Positions 50,917 to 59,194 of a stretch of DNA of 64,000 nucleotides are shown here, in pieces; the first letter of the stretch is position 1; every line of letters begins with the position of its first letter. Source of the stretch: Hymenobacter translucens (GTDB lineage: Bacteria > Bacteroidota > Bacteroidia > Cytophagales > Hymenobacteraceae). The stretch spans positions 744,001 to 808,000 of the forward strand of contig NZ_JAJERB010000001.1 of assembly GCF_020685205.1 (NCBI RefSeq). The letters run 5' to 3'. The notes under the pieces were generated by a model. It was not told the DNA's origin, made no database searches, and saw nothing but the letters and a program-made list of their open reading frames with translations. The position numbers and the translations under genes are program-made.

Positions 50917-50932
50917 TCCTGGCGCGACCACT
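50917..50932 (+). repeat. att core, right copy
   Basis: TCCTGGCGCGACCACT, same as 41152-41167. Only the end of the tRNA is repeated, so no second tRNA is formed. Confidence 0.88.
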
Positions 50933-50933
50933 G

Positions 50934-50967
50934 AAAAGGCCCTTCACAGTATCGTGAAGGGCCTTTT
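50934..50967 (+). terminator. Terminator after right att copy
   Basis: Perfect stem AAAAGGCCCTTCAC / GTGAAGGGCCTTTT, loop AGTATC. Either the original chromosomal tRNA-Arg terminator or that of the next element. Confidence 0.88.
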
Positions 50968-50976
50968 GCTTTTCTG

Positions 50977-50996
50977 GGGGACCCGTGAGGGGACCC
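50977..50996 (+). repeat. Arm-type repeats GGGGACCC x2
   Basis: GGGGACCC at 50977 and 50989: 12-bp period, N4 gap, 45 bp after the att core. Same architecture as the ACGGGACA pair of the first element with a related GGGAC core. Confidence 0.5.
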
Positions 50997-51318
50997 ACGT
51001 TTTCAATGCACTATCAGGGTATAACATGAGTATGCTGTCAAATCGAATTTAGCGCCTACTGCAAGTGGGTTCGCTAGTCACATGGAGTGCGTTGTCAAGA
51101 GTCCCTTAGCCAGCCCCCTCACCAGCTCCGAACAATGATCCCTTAGGTCGTTCATTAGGAGATGAGCCTTCAACTATCTGCCTTCTAGGTGCTCATCTCA
51201 TCGGCGGCTAGCGCGTGGGCATTTCGGCCAATCGGAGCCGGCCGGTGGAAAACTCGTCGGCCAGCCTGCAGATTGCCCCCTCTACCCACCTCCGTTCTAC
51301 CCGTAAGCCGAAAGCCCA

Positions 51319-51669
51319 ATGAGCAAAGCTATTCTTCGTGCCCGCGCTTGTCACTTGTACCGGGAAGGCATGCCGCAAATACAGATTGCCGAGCAGCTGG
51401 GCGTCAGTGAAAAGACCATCTGCCAGTGGAAAGAGCAGGGCGAGTGGGAGGAACGGCGTTACGGCCGGCTGATTGAGCACGAACCAGAATGGGCGTTGCG
51501 TCTGCTTACCCTGCTAGTCCAGCAGCTGCAGGAGCAGCAGATACAAAACCAACTCATTGCAATTGGGGCACCGCCGCCACCCGCGCCCGAAACCAAGTCT
51601 AAGCGCAAACGAAAATCGGCCGTGAAGGAAATTGCCGAGTTTACCAATATGGCTCAATCTCCTAAGTGA
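51319..51669 (+). CDS. HTH protein, terminase-small-subunit/transposase-like
   Basis: 116 residues. N-terminal HTH: ARACHLYREGMPQIQIAEQLGVSEKTICQWKEQGEWEE, the gpP/terminase-small-subunit type that is also used by Bacteroidota element proteins. Then a Gln-rich coiled-coil-like helix (LLVQQLQEQQIQNQL), a Pro stretch and a Lys/Arg patch KSKRKRKS. DNA-binding regulator is the safest reading; no terminase large subunit nearby. Confidence 0.7.
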   Translation: MSKAILRARACHLYREGMPQIQIAEQLGVSEKTICQWKEQGEWEERRYGRLIEHEPEWALRLLTLLVQQLQEQQIQNQLIAIGAPPPPAPETKSKRKRKSAVKEIAEFTNMAQSPK

Positions 51670-51821
51670 AACCAGCTATCTTTACTAAGAGGCCAGCCAC
51701 GTTAAGCCTCGCGTGAAGGGTCGATTAATCCGCAAGGGTATCGGCCTTTTTCGTTGCCATGGGTATACCATAATCGCCCGGCTTCTAAGTAACTTGCTCT
51801 TTCACTCCCAAGGCCATTACT

Positions 51822-52349
51822 ATGCTCATTAAGCTCCCAGACGGTAATCTTATTAGTACCACTGCTATCGAACGAATAGAGAGGTACACTGAAGCAATCA
51901 TTGATCCTTCCATCCCGGATAACCGTACTGGCCACGAGCTAGAATGGGGATATGATAATCGCCCCAAGGTTGACCGCCCAGCGCTTCGAGTAGTAGCAGG
52001 CGGGCGCCCGATTTATGAGCCTTACTTTGATACAGAAGCTGAACGGGATGCAGAAATGACACAGCTTGAACAGGCCGTTCGACCTACTCCCACTTTGGTT
52101 TTTCCGAACCTTGCTGTTCGCCTAGATAGTGTACAAGTAGTGTATTTCAATTGGGTGCAAAGAACAGATGTGTTCTCCTTTCAACAAACGTTGAAGGTTA
52201 CAATACAACTTGCCAACGCAGAACCCTATATTGTCTTTGTTACGGAAGAGTTGCGAGCTCAGGCCGAAGCATTAGCAGAAGCCTTTGGTGTACAGATACC
52301 CCAACGGCCTAAGTCCGCCAGCGAGTTAGCCCGTGAAATGGCCGAATAG
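51822..52349 (+). CDS. Unknown protein
   Basis: 175 residues. No family recognised. Contains two similar strand openings, LIKLPDGNLISTTAIERI and LAVRLDSVQVVYFNW, that may be a duplicated small domain. Ends with a helix LRAQAEALAEAFGVQIP. AT-richer than core genes; followed 40 bp later by another unknown gene on the same strand. Confidence 0.55.
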   Translation: MLIKLPDGNLISTTAIERIERYTEAIIDPSIPDNRTGHELEWGYDNRPKVDRPALRVVAGGRPIYEPYFDTEAERDAEMTQLEQAVRPTPTLVFPNLAVRLDSVQVVYFNWVQRTDVFSFQQTLKVTIQLANAEPYIVFVTEELRAQAEALAEAFGVQIPQRPKSASELAREMAE

Positions 52350-52389
52350 AGAAATTTATAGCATCCCCTGACCATAATCAACAATCCCC

Positions 52390-52719
52390 ATGAGCAACGT
52401 TTTAGCCACCTTTGGCACTTGGCAAGTAACCACTGAAGGTATTGACAGCATCGGCGAAGATGGGTACGAACTCTCCCCTTACGACCTCTTCGACACGACA
52501 ATGGAAGATGGTCGTAAGGTGTGGAATTTCCCTCTCCATCTAACGCATAAGTCGTGGCTGCTGGGTGAGAATGATTACCGTCTGGATGAGTTCAACCAAG
52601 CCTTTGCTTTTGCCCTTAATCATTTCGCCTCTCGCCGCCCGGCACATGCCCACGATGTATCAGATGAGTACACTTATCAGGTTCAAAAGGAGCTACGTGT
52701 AGCAGGGAACCGTCGGTAA
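52390..52719 (+). CDS. Unknown small protein
   Basis: 109 residues, soluble, acidic start (TFGTWQVTTEGIDSIGEDGYELSP). No family recognised. Probably in one transcript with the 51822 gene; the terminator at 52773 ends it. Confidence 0.55.
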   Translation: MSNVLATFGTWQVTTEGIDSIGEDGYELSPYDLFDTTMEDGRKVWNFPLHLTHKSWLLGENDYRLDEFNQAFAFALNHFASRRPAHAHDVSDEYTYQVQKELRVAGNRR

Positions 52720-52772
52720 AGCCTAAATGAATTTACCTTCAGTTCTGGAATAGGCTGACAGCAGATTCGTAT

Positions 52773-52811
52773 AAAACGGGCCTTTAGCACGCACGTGCAA
52801 CGGCCCGTTTT
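52773..52811 (+). terminator. Terminator of 51822-52719 gene pair
   Basis: AAAACGGGCC / GGCCCGTTTT with inner GCACG/CGTGC. Confidence 0.8.
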
Positions 52812-53026
52812 CGTAATTCTACCGCTCGATATAACTAAGCGCTTGTGGCTCTTTACAGCGGTGCGCGTGGGGTAGTCCAGCCCACAGCATTAAAAAGCTC
52901 GTAGCGCGACGTTTAAACGGTATTCAAGGGTGGCTCGGCCGGGCAGTCTGAAGCGAGCTTGGAAATTGTGCCTCATAAAATTCCCACATTTGTTCCGGAT
53001 GGAGCACTTGGTGCCCTGACCCCAGC

Positions 53027-53052
53027 GGGGCCGTCAGCATGCTGACGGCCCC
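53027..53052. repeat. 26-bp perfect palindrome
   Basis: GGGGCCGTCAGCA and its exact complement meet with no loop, followed by ATTTTTAA on plus. Could be a terminator or a protein-binding site; lies 31 bp after the stop of the minus gene at 53083. Confidence 0.6.
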
Positions 53053-53082
53053 ATTTTTAATTTACGCTCATGAGTTGTCGGA

Positions 53083-53397
53083 TTAAACCAGTACCAGATC
53101 GTAGGTGCTGGCTAGCTGTTTCAGGTTCTCCTGATTAAACGTTAAACCGAAGTCGGGCACGAACTTCCAAAGCCTACCCAGCATTAACGTCCTTTTGCCC
53201 ACGGCGCTCTCCAAGTCGATAATGATAGCTTCCGCGGTACGCGGCTTCACAGAGCGGCTGATGCCCAACGCGACAAACACCTGGCTGGCGTCGTCGGGGT
53301 TGGTACCAATGACCACTGGCTTATCCAGCCATACAACGTCCTCATTACGCCCTTGGGCATAACGGGGGTAAGGCGTAACGGCAGCGAACTTACTCAT
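53083..53397 (-). CDS. Unknown small protein
   Basis: 104 residues. Strand-rich: VVWLDKPVVIGTNPDDASQVFVALGISRSV, AIIIDLESAVGKRTLMLGRLWKFVPDFGL, ending LASTYDLVLV. No family recognised. A degenerate frame just upstream on the same strand (53394-53708) shows a similar PVxIG..QVxVALG pattern. Confidence 0.55.
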   Translation of the reverse strand: MSKFAAVTPYPRYAQGRNEDVVWLDKPVVIGTNPDDASQVFVALGISRSVKPRTAEAIIIDLESAVGKRTLMLGRLWKFVPDFGLTFNQENLKQLASTYDLVLV

Positions 53398-53708
53398 GCA
53401 GGAAGTGGGGACATTAAGGCCATGCCGGTAGAGCTACAGCGGACGGGAATGCCAGCAGCCACCGTAGCTCTACCGGCATGGCCTCGCTGAGCAACGACCA
53501 GCGCACACACGGTACGCGCTGCCGAGGGAAGGCCCAACGCAACCAGAACTTGTTCCGGCAGCCAGTGCCGGTGCCCAATTTCGACGGGTTCAGCCAACCG
53601 GTTGAAAGGCTGCCGGTAGCGAACCTCAGTGCTGCCAGGACAATGGGCGAGCTGGTAGCGAAAGTACTGCCGGCTACAAAACGCGCCGTACGCTGCATAC
53701 CGGCTCTG
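53394..53708 (-). pseudogene. Possible degenerate paralog of the 53083 gene
   Basis: A minus-strand frame free of stops from 53708 to 53394 lacks an ATG but reads EPVEIGHRHWLPEQVLVALGL, resembling KPVVIGTNPDDASQVFVALGI of the neighbouring gene. After this the frame runs through the 21-bp inverted repeat and diverges. Resemblance is short, so this is a guess. Confidence 0.3.
53417..53484. repeat. 21-bp perfect inverted repeat
   Basis: AGGCCATGCCGGTAGAGCTAC (53417-53437, first 20 shown in part) and its exact complement (53464-53484), 26-bp loop. No T run. Could be the stem of a small RNA or a recombination site. Confidence 0.7.
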
Positions 53709-53853
53709 TTACCACCCTAAACACTTGTCTATTGCTCTTCCCCACTGGCAATATCTGGACTTAGTGTGGAGCTTAATGCGGGGTGCTAGAGCAGGAAGCT
53801 AAACAGATATGAAGAAAATAACTGCCAAGGGCAGGGTTAATATCGCAATGCAT

Positions 53854-54153
53854 CTACGTTGCGTCTTCTTTTTCTGGAAAGTCCACCAGTGTCTTCAGCG
53901 GCACCTGAAATGCACGGGCCAAGGATAAGAGTACGTCGAGTGTGACAGCAAACTTGGCCTTTTCGATACGATAGACGGTTAGTTCGGCAATATCAGCCTG
54001 GAGGGATAGTTCCGCTTGGCTCCACTTTCTCGCTTGGCGTAGCCGGCGCAGATGGTCCCCGAAGGCTTGAATTCCAGCCGGATTTTTCACGGTGGCAAGC
54101 TTCAAGACACAGCTCAGAAAAAAGCCATCATATATGTTGGCAATAAAAAACAC
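53854..54153 (-). CDS. XRE-family helix-turn-helix regulator
   Basis: 99 residues if started at GTG 54153; a GTG at 54090 would give about 78 and fits the domain better. HTH_3: FGDHLRRLRQARKWSQAELSLQADIAELTVYRIEKAKFAVTLDVLLSLARAF. Cro/CI-like DNA binding. No toxin partner seen. Divergent from the WG-repeat gene, whose control region it may share. Confidence 0.85.
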   Translation of the reverse strand: MFFIANIYDGFFLSCVLKLATVKNPAGIQAFGDHLRRLRQARKWSQAELSLQADIAELTVYRIEKAKFAVTLDVLLSLARAFQVPLKTLVDFPEKEDAT

Positions 54154-54208
54154 ATACTTATTTTTGTAGTGATAACGCCTTTTTTAGCTCTTGCTCTCCT
54201 GATCCCCC

Positions 54209-55276
54209 GTGAATAAATTCTTAATGCTTGCCCCGGCGCAAATGCGCCATTTTAGGTCGCTTTTTACCCTGAAAATAACTTTGTCTTTTCTTCTCGCATT
54301 TACCTTATCGGCAAGCGCCCTGGCCCAAAACCTAGAGCCGACTACCTTCCAGACAATGGGCGGTGAGAAAATCGGCTACAAGAACGCCGCTGGCCAAGTC
54401 GTCATCAAGCCCCGCTTTGACGGAGGAAACAAATTTGTAAATGGTTACGCCACCGTCTGCATTGGCGGCAAGTGCGGCAAGATTGACTCCACTGGCAAGG
54501 AAATCGTGCCCCTGAAATACCGCGACCTTGGCGACTTCTACGACGGGTTAGCTGGGGCGAGTCTTGACGGCCGCAAGTACGGCTACATCAACCAAGCCGG
54601 CACCGTTGTCATCCCCTTCACCTTTGGCGAGGTTGGCAACTTCAGCGAAGGGCGAGCCGTGGCGATATTGAACGGCAAATGCGCCCTTATCAACAAGAAA
54701 GGGACTTTGCTCACCCCGTACAAGTACGAGTTAATTGAGCCTATGCAAGGCGGCATCGCCCGCGTTCGGTTGAAGAACGATAGCCGCGACGGCGCCGAGC
54801 ACAGCAACTTTTGGGGCTTCATCAATGCTCAGGGGATTGAAATCACGAAGCTCGATAAGCATGGTTACAAGAGCCCGAACCTTGGCAATGGCTTTGCTAT
54901 TGCCTGCACTGCCATCCCCGAGGGCCCGTCTACCATCAAGAGCCAACACTACACCTACAAAATCGGGCAAGGTTACCGCTACACTTCCGCGCTGATCGAC
55001 AAGACCGGTAAAGCCATTATTCCGGCCTCTGCCGGTTACGAGTTCGGGAACTGGGGCAACGACTACGTTATCGTCAAACGTGGACAAGCCTACGGGGTGA
55101 TGAACCTGGCCGGTCAGCAACTCCTGCCGGTCAACTTTCGGGAGATTACCACTTTCGAGTTTGGCCCGGATAAGAAGTCACTTGCCAAAGCCTTTCTGAA
55201 CGAGACGCAGTTCTTCTACGTGGATGAGCACTTCAAGTGCGTCCAATTCGACGGGGTGAAGTGCCCGGAATATTAA
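54209..55276 (+). CDS. Exported WG-repeat protein
   Basis: About 355 residues from GTG 54209; ATG at 54242 gives a cleaner signal peptide (MRHFRSLFTLKITLSFLLAF .. ALAQ). WG/KWG repeats follow at about 45-350: KIGYKNAAGQVVIKPRFD, KCGKIDSTGKEIVPLKY, KYGYINQAGTVVIPFTF, KCALINKKGTLLTPYKY, and so on. Beta-propeller-like surface or periplasmic protein; ligand unknown. A strong hairpin follows the stop. Confidence 0.85.
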   Translation: MNKFLMLAPAQMRHFRSLFTLKITLSFLLAFTLSASALAQNLEPTTFQTMGGEKIGYKNAAGQVVIKPRFDGGNKFVNGYATVCIGGKCGKIDSTGKEIVPLKYRDLGDFYDGLAGASLDGRKYGYINQAGTVVIPFTFGEVGNFSEGRAVAILNGKCALINKKGTLLTPYKYELIEPMQGGIARVRLKNDSRDGAEHSNFWGFINAQGIEITKLDKHGYKSPNLGNGFAIACTAIPEGPSTIKSQHYTYKIGQGYRYTSALIDKTGKAIIPASAGYEFGNWGNDYVIVKRGQAYGVMNLAGQQLLPVNFREITTFEFGPDKKSLAKAFLNETQFFYVDEHFKCVQFDGVKCPEY

Positions 55277-55283
55277 GCCACCT

Positions 55284-55329
55284 GCCAGGATCGGATTGGG
55301 GTATCCTATTGCCCCAATCCGATCCTGGC
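55284..55329 (+). terminator. Strong hairpin after WG-repeat gene
   Basis: Perfect 18-bp stem (GCCAGGATCGGATTGGGG and complement) with a 10-base loop, 8 bp after the stop. No T run, so termination is likely but not certain. Confidence 0.65.
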
Positions 55330-55354
55330 GTGATTGACGAACCAAAGAGCCCTA

Positions 55355-55398
55355 AAAAAGCGGTCCCCAGGCGGCGCCTACGCGTTACCTGGGGACCG
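55355..55398 (-). terminator. Terminator of 55420 gene
   Basis: CGGTCCCCAGG / CCTGGGGACCG; followed on the minus strand by CTTTTTTAG. Confidence 0.85.
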
Positions 55399-55419
55399 GT
55401 GGCTGTTGCGACCCTGCGC

Positions 55420-56523
55420 CTACAGCGTGTCTTCTATCCCGGGCCGGGCCAGATACTCCCAGCAGTGGTACACAATAAACGGCCGCCACATTTCCTGAGG
55501 AACTGGATCTTCAACATAGGCCTCCTGCACGGGACTTGTGTGGCCTTGTGTGTCGCCATAGCAGTGATGCGTCGTGAGGTAGCGAATCAGGCCGTAGCGG
55601 CGGGAGGCATCCGTGCCGGACTCGGGTCCCAGCTGCACGATGAGCGTCAGGTACGGGCTCTCATTCCCATAGAAGCCGACCAACACGATGTCGGTCAGCA
55701 GGGGATCCGCCCACACGCGGTCGAGCAGGGTGCGGGGGGTAGAAGCCGTGCCGCTCTCCTGGCGCAGGAAGAGAACGTGAAGGCCGGTGATTTCGCCCGT
55801 TGGCGTATCCCCAGGGTGGACCGGTCGTCTGCCGTCGACGAGCCAGAACCCCACCCCCGGGGGAACGAAGCCGCAAGTTGCCATGCCCTGGAGGGTATCG
55901 TCGCCGTTGTCGAGGGTCAATGTGCGGGCTTTCTTATGCACGCGCAGGTGCTTGCACATGTCACGCACGGTCACGGAAGCGGGCTGGTGAATTCCGGAAA
56001 CGTAGGTCACGGGCAGGTGCGCGGCGGGATGATCCCACGTGCCGGGTGCTTTTTGCAGGCTCCGCAGCAGCTCAAACGTGGTGTCGGCCATCGGGCGGGT
56101 AGTCGCTTGGAGAACCTCGGCCAGCACAGGGGTGTCGCCGAATTCCGGGTCAAAGGACACCTGCGCCATCTCCTCGCCGTCCTCCAGCCAAACATACAGC
56201 CGGGCCCCAAGTCGCGAGACCGACGCGACCGACAGGCCTTGGCGGGTGGCCGCTTCCAGGAACGCGACGTACGCGCCCATCAGTCGAATGGGGGTGTTGG
56301 CCGGGAATTCGTGCGGTGGCTGCCCAGCCGCCTCCTCGTCGCTGGCCGTGACGGCTTTATTCGGGCGCACTCGGGCGTTGGTTGACAGACCGATGCGGCC
56401 GGACAGGGGGGCAATGGCCCCAAAGGGGCGGTTCAGCAGTTCGGGGAAGAGGGCGAGCATTTCCAGGTCTTCTTCGTTGGGATAAGGGTACATGGGTTGA
56501 ATGGAATTAAGGTGAGGGTTCAT
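55420..56523 (-). CDS. Unknown protein, remotely VirE_N/BT4734-like
   Basis: 367 residues. N-terminal half has no family. From about residue 215 the order GFVPPGVGFWLVDGRRP, ITGLHVLFL, LLDRVWADPLLTDIVLVGFYG, SPYLTLIVQL, RYGLIRYLTTHH follows the pattern of VirE N-terminal/BT4734-like domains (a primase-related fold common in Bacteroidota elements): small-residue loop, short strand, DP-containing helix, gly-rich turn, strand, helix. The metal-binding Asp of the second strand is not clear. A second protein of this pattern is at 59195. Confidence 0.4.
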   Translation of the reverse strand: MNPHLNSIQPMYPYPNEEDLEMLALFPELLNRPFGAIAPLSGRIGLSTNARVRPNKAVTASDEEAAGQPPHEFPANTPIRLMGAYVAFLEAATRQGLSVASVSRLGARLYVWLEDGEEMAQVSFDPEFGDTPVLAEVLQATTRPMADTTFELLRSLQKAPGTWDHPAAHLPVTYVSGIHQPASVTVRDMCKHLRVHKKARTLTLDNGDDTLQGMATCGFVPPGVGFWLVDGRRPVHPGDTPTGEITGLHVLFLRQESGTASTPRTLLDRVWADPLLTDIVLVGFYGNESPYLTLIVQLGPESGTDASRRYGLIRYLTTHHCYGDTQGHTSPVQEAYVEDPVPQEMWRPFIVYHCWEYLARPGIEDTL

Positions 56524-56736
56524 TGAAATGAAGTATGGAGCCTGGGCCCGGGGCCCAAGGCCGTGAATGAATGCGGGGTCCCTATGGGACTACCAATGCG
56601 GTTGGCCGTGGCCGGTCGCAGCGCGGAGCGGGCGCCTGAACACCCGCGGTGGCTGCTGCCTGGTTCCAGCTAGGGTGGCCTAGCCCGCGGCCCGCAGGCA
56701 CACCCCGTTCCCGGGGGCGCGCCCTGCCCTGTGCGG

Positions 56737-57471
56737 CTACTCGGTCGCATGGCTCACCTCGCACAGGAGCGCGAGCAGCTGCTCTCGCAGTTCTGGGGTC
56801 TGGAAGCGGGCCTGCTGGAGTTGCAGGGGAGCATCGGCCGGGCCGTAGGTCACCGTCAGGTGCGCCAGCGCGCCGGCCGGGTCCTGCACCCAAACCTCGA
56901 GGGCCGAGGCACCGAGTTCGAGCCACGCCAGGGTCCACCCCCGCTCCTGGGTCCCGTGTTCGAGCTGGCAGTAGAGTGACGCCAGAAGCAGGGGCGCCGT
57001 AGCGGGCCAGACGCCCACGACATCGCAAGCCCGCTGCGGCAGCGGCTGGTTCAGCACCCGCGCCGCTTCGCCGCTCAGTGCCGACGGAGCGCCCTCGCCC
57101 ACGGCTTTGCTCCACGCCCCGGTGGTTTTGTGGTACACGACCACGGTGCCTTGTTCCGTACCGCGGTGCAGGGCCAGCCGCAGGCCGAACGGCAGGGAGT
57201 CTTCGAACGCTATCTCGATGTCGTAGGGGCGCAGGAAAAAGCAGGCGCGCGCGAGCAGGGCTTGTTGCGCGGCTGGCAGTCCCACCGGGCCGGGAGCGGG
57301 CTCGAACGCGGGCTGCCAGGGCACCGCGGCCGCGGCGGGCAGGCGCAGGCTGGGCTGGATAGTGGTGGCGCTAGTAAACGAGGCCAGTAGTTGCAACGGG
57401 GTCCGAACCGCGGCCAGGTGGCTAAAGCAGGTCAAGTTTTCGAGCAGCGATTGAGGGAGGGAAAGATTCAT
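56737..57471 (-). CDS. Unknown protein
   Basis: 244 residues from ATG 57471; the open frame continues to 57876 but only through Arg/Pro-rich shadow-like sequence. Strands and helices: IEIAFEDSLPFGLRLALHRG, GTVVVYHKTTGAWSKA, LLLASLYCQLEHGTQERGWT, ALAHLTVTYGPADAPLQL. No family recognised; no signal or membrane part. Neighbour of the 55420 gene on the same strand, spaced by a 213-bp GC-rich gap. Confidence 0.5.
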   Translation of the reverse strand: MNLSLPQSLLENLTCFSHLAAVRTPLQLLASFTSATTIQPSLRLPAAAAVPWQPAFEPAPGPVGLPAAQQALLARACFFLRPYDIEIAFEDSLPFGLRLALHRGTEQGTVVVYHKTTGAWSKAVGEGAPSALSGEAARVLNQPLPQRACDVVGVWPATAPLLLASLYCQLEHGTQERGWTLAWLELGASALEVWVQDPAGALAHLTVTYGPADAPLQLQQARFQTPELREQLLALLCEVSHATE

Positions 57472-58057
57472 GGTATAAGGGGCTATGGTGCGCTGAACGC
57501 GCCGGTTTCGATGGTTTTTTGAGGGCCAGGGCGCGAAGGATCGGCCTGGCCGGTGCACACGGGCGGCTCCCAGTGAGGTCGTCTCGCAACGGAGGTCACC
57601 GGCCGCGACGGACCAGCCAGGAGGCGGGCGGGCAGCAGGGCGCGGGCGACCCTTTTGCCGCGGCAAGTCTCTGACGCGCTCCCCCTCGTGCCTGCCGGGA
57701 ATTATCCGTTTGCCCGCGGGCCTTTGCCGGTTTGCCTTCGTTGAGTACCGGGCATAGCTAGCCCCCCGCGAGACAGTCCGAGGCGGGCATAACTGCGCCG
57801 GGCCACTACCGTTGGGACGGCCCTGGTGTGCGCTGCGAGCAAAAGGCGAGAAGGGTGAGGCGGAAGCAATAGACATGGATCAGCGGCGGGGCAGGCACAG
57901 GGGCCCCCACCACTATAGGCCATTTATTTGTCCACTTGGTTACCGCGGGCTCAGGGCCGGTCTACAAAGCCCGCAGTATCTTTGCTTTTGAGCTTCTTAA
58001 ACGGTTTATTGACTGCTCTCTTCCTTTTATCGAGTATACCGATTAAGCTTACAGCCG
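57472..58057. other. Intergenic region
   Basis: 586 bp, very GC-rich up to about 57900, AT-richer after. No gene I can support. A TATCTTTG -7 box at 57977-57984 (+) fits the downstream HTH gene; no good -33. Confidence 0.45.
57977..57984 (+). promoter_or_regulatory. -7 box before solo HTH gene
   Basis: TATCTTTG matches TAnnTTTG, 73 bp before the start at 58058; -33 not found. Confidence 0.4.
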
Positions 58058-58729
58058 ATGGAAAGCGAAAAAATTTTATCGCAACGGAAAATCGAGCGGC
58101 GCAAGAAGATGCGCTACCGTGGGAAGGTCGCCCGGGCATTGCAGGTCGCCCCGCACGAGGGGGGGCTACTGCTTACCACACGAAGTTGGATTCATCATGC
58201 TTTGTCAGCCACCGAGAAGCTGGGCTTGACGCCCCTCGAGTTCAGGCGGCTGGGCCGGGCCTTTCGAGCCGTTGTCACGACCGCGCGGCAGCGCGTGACC
58301 TTGGACGGCACCGGGCGCACCCGCCGGCTGCAAACCAATGCAGCGCGCCAACCCCGGCTGCCCCGGGATAGCAGCTTCAAGGAGCCCAACAAGTTGCTGC
58401 TGTTCTGCTTGCGCTACTGGGGTGGCAAGTGGACCCAAACAGCCTTGGCGAAACAGTATTCCATGAGCCAGCCGCAGGTCAACCGGTGGCTGAAACGCGC
58501 TTTGCCGTGGCTGGGGCAGGCGCTGGTAAATTTGCTCGGCTCAATCGAGAAAGCGCCGGTGCCGAGCGAAGACGGTAACAAAACCCAGGCTGGCAATCTA
58601 GTAGACCAAGACCTCGTCGTCCGCTTGGTCAACAAAGTGCTCGCTTTCGACCCCCGAATCGTCACCATTGTGCACGAGCTGACGCCTAAAGCGGCCGGTG
58701 GCTCGGGCCCCGTCCAGCCGCCTGGGTAA
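58058..58729 (+). CDS. Solo transposase-type HTH (HTH_Tnp_4-like) protein
   Basis: 223 residues. After a basic start (QRKIERRKKMRYRGK) come LTPLEFRRLGRAFRAVVTTA and NKLLLFCLRYWGGKWTQTAL, then AKQYSMSQPQVNRWLKRAL. This is the N-terminal part of IS5-type transposases with an HTH_Tnp_4 domain. The DDE catalytic domain is missing: after residue 160 only a short unrelated tail follows, and no DDE motif is seen downstream. Either a truncated insertion sequence or a domesticated DNA-binding protein. Confidence 0.65.
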   Translation: MESEKILSQRKIERRKKMRYRGKVARALQVAPHEGGLLLTTRSWIHHALSATEKLGLTPLEFRRLGRAFRAVVTTARQRVTLDGTGRTRRLQTNAARQPRLPRDSSFKEPNKLLLFCLRYWGGKWTQTALAKQYSMSQPQVNRWLKRALPWLGQALVNLLGSIEKAPVPSEDGNKTQAGNLVDQDLVVRLVNKVLAFDPRIVTIVHELTPKAAGGSGPVQPPG

Positions 58730-59194
58730 GCGGAGTCTCAGTGCGCGACCGCGCGGCAGCAGGTGATTGTGCACGCGGGCGCCTGAGCAGTCGTTAAGCT
58801 GTTCCCCGCGTTTTCCACTGCCCCGCTCGCCGGACTGTCCCCGACCCGGCCCTCGCAGGAGTCTGGCCAATCCGGCCCGGGGCGCTTACGCCCCGGCAAG
58901 CTAGCGGGGTCCAACGGCTCACCGTTACCGGCGGAAGCTGCACGCACAACCGCCGGCGGCCCACGGTTCGCCTGGCGCCTCCTAGCCCCCGGTCCTCGCC
59001 CCGCGGTGGGGCGTGGGAGGCAGCAACCGCTAGTAGTGACAGCTCGGAGGGAATAGAGACGGATGTGAACCCGGTCCGTTGCTGCGAACCCGCCCATGAA
59101 ACTTCCCCCTGTATTCCCCCCTACTTACAGTATAGCTAGCGCGTCCCCGCCCCAACGGCGTCGCGCACGCCCTCACCTCTTCCCAACTGCTACA
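58730..59194. other. Intergenic region
   Basis: 465 bp, GC-rich, no gene, insertion-sequence end or clear promoter recognised. Confidence 0.4.

Larger units (their letters stand above)
41152..50932. mobile_element. Integrative element in tRNA-Arg with type III R-M cargo
   Basis: About 9.8 kb between two 16-bp att copies. Left to right: replacement tRNA terminator, arm repeats, type III res and mod, two unknown small genes, then minus-strand Rep-like gene, excisionase-like HTH, unknown 277-residue protein and tyrosine integrase with its own arm repeats. Several genes are AT-richer than the surroundings. No conjugation or phage structural genes, so it is an integrative mobilizable-type or replicating satellite-type island. 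Confidence 0.85.
50735..51318. other. Element junction, non-coding
   Basis: 584 bp without gene: int promoter, right att copy (50917-50932), a strong terminator, a second arm-type repeat pair with different sequence, and a 9-bp inverted repeat GAGATGAGC/GCTCATCTC (51159, 51191). See the separate entries. Confidence 0.6.
52720..53082. other. Intergenic region with two palindromes
   Basis: 363 bp without gene. Holds the terminator at 52773-52811 and the 26-bp palindrome at 53027-53052; otherwise nothing recognised. Confidence 0.5.

Noticed and set aside
50911..50932. Second tRNA-Arg
   Set aside because: Only the last 16 bases (att core) are repeated; no D or anticodon arm precedes it.
56582..57115. 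177-codon Arg/Gly-rich minus frame overlapping the 56737 gene
   Set aside because: Overlapping low-complexity frame without domain; the 244-residue frame has the more natural composition.
57480..57876. N-terminal extension of the 56737 gene
   Set aside because: Upstream part is Arg/Pro/Gly-rich and unlike the structured rest; ATG at 57471 is the better start.
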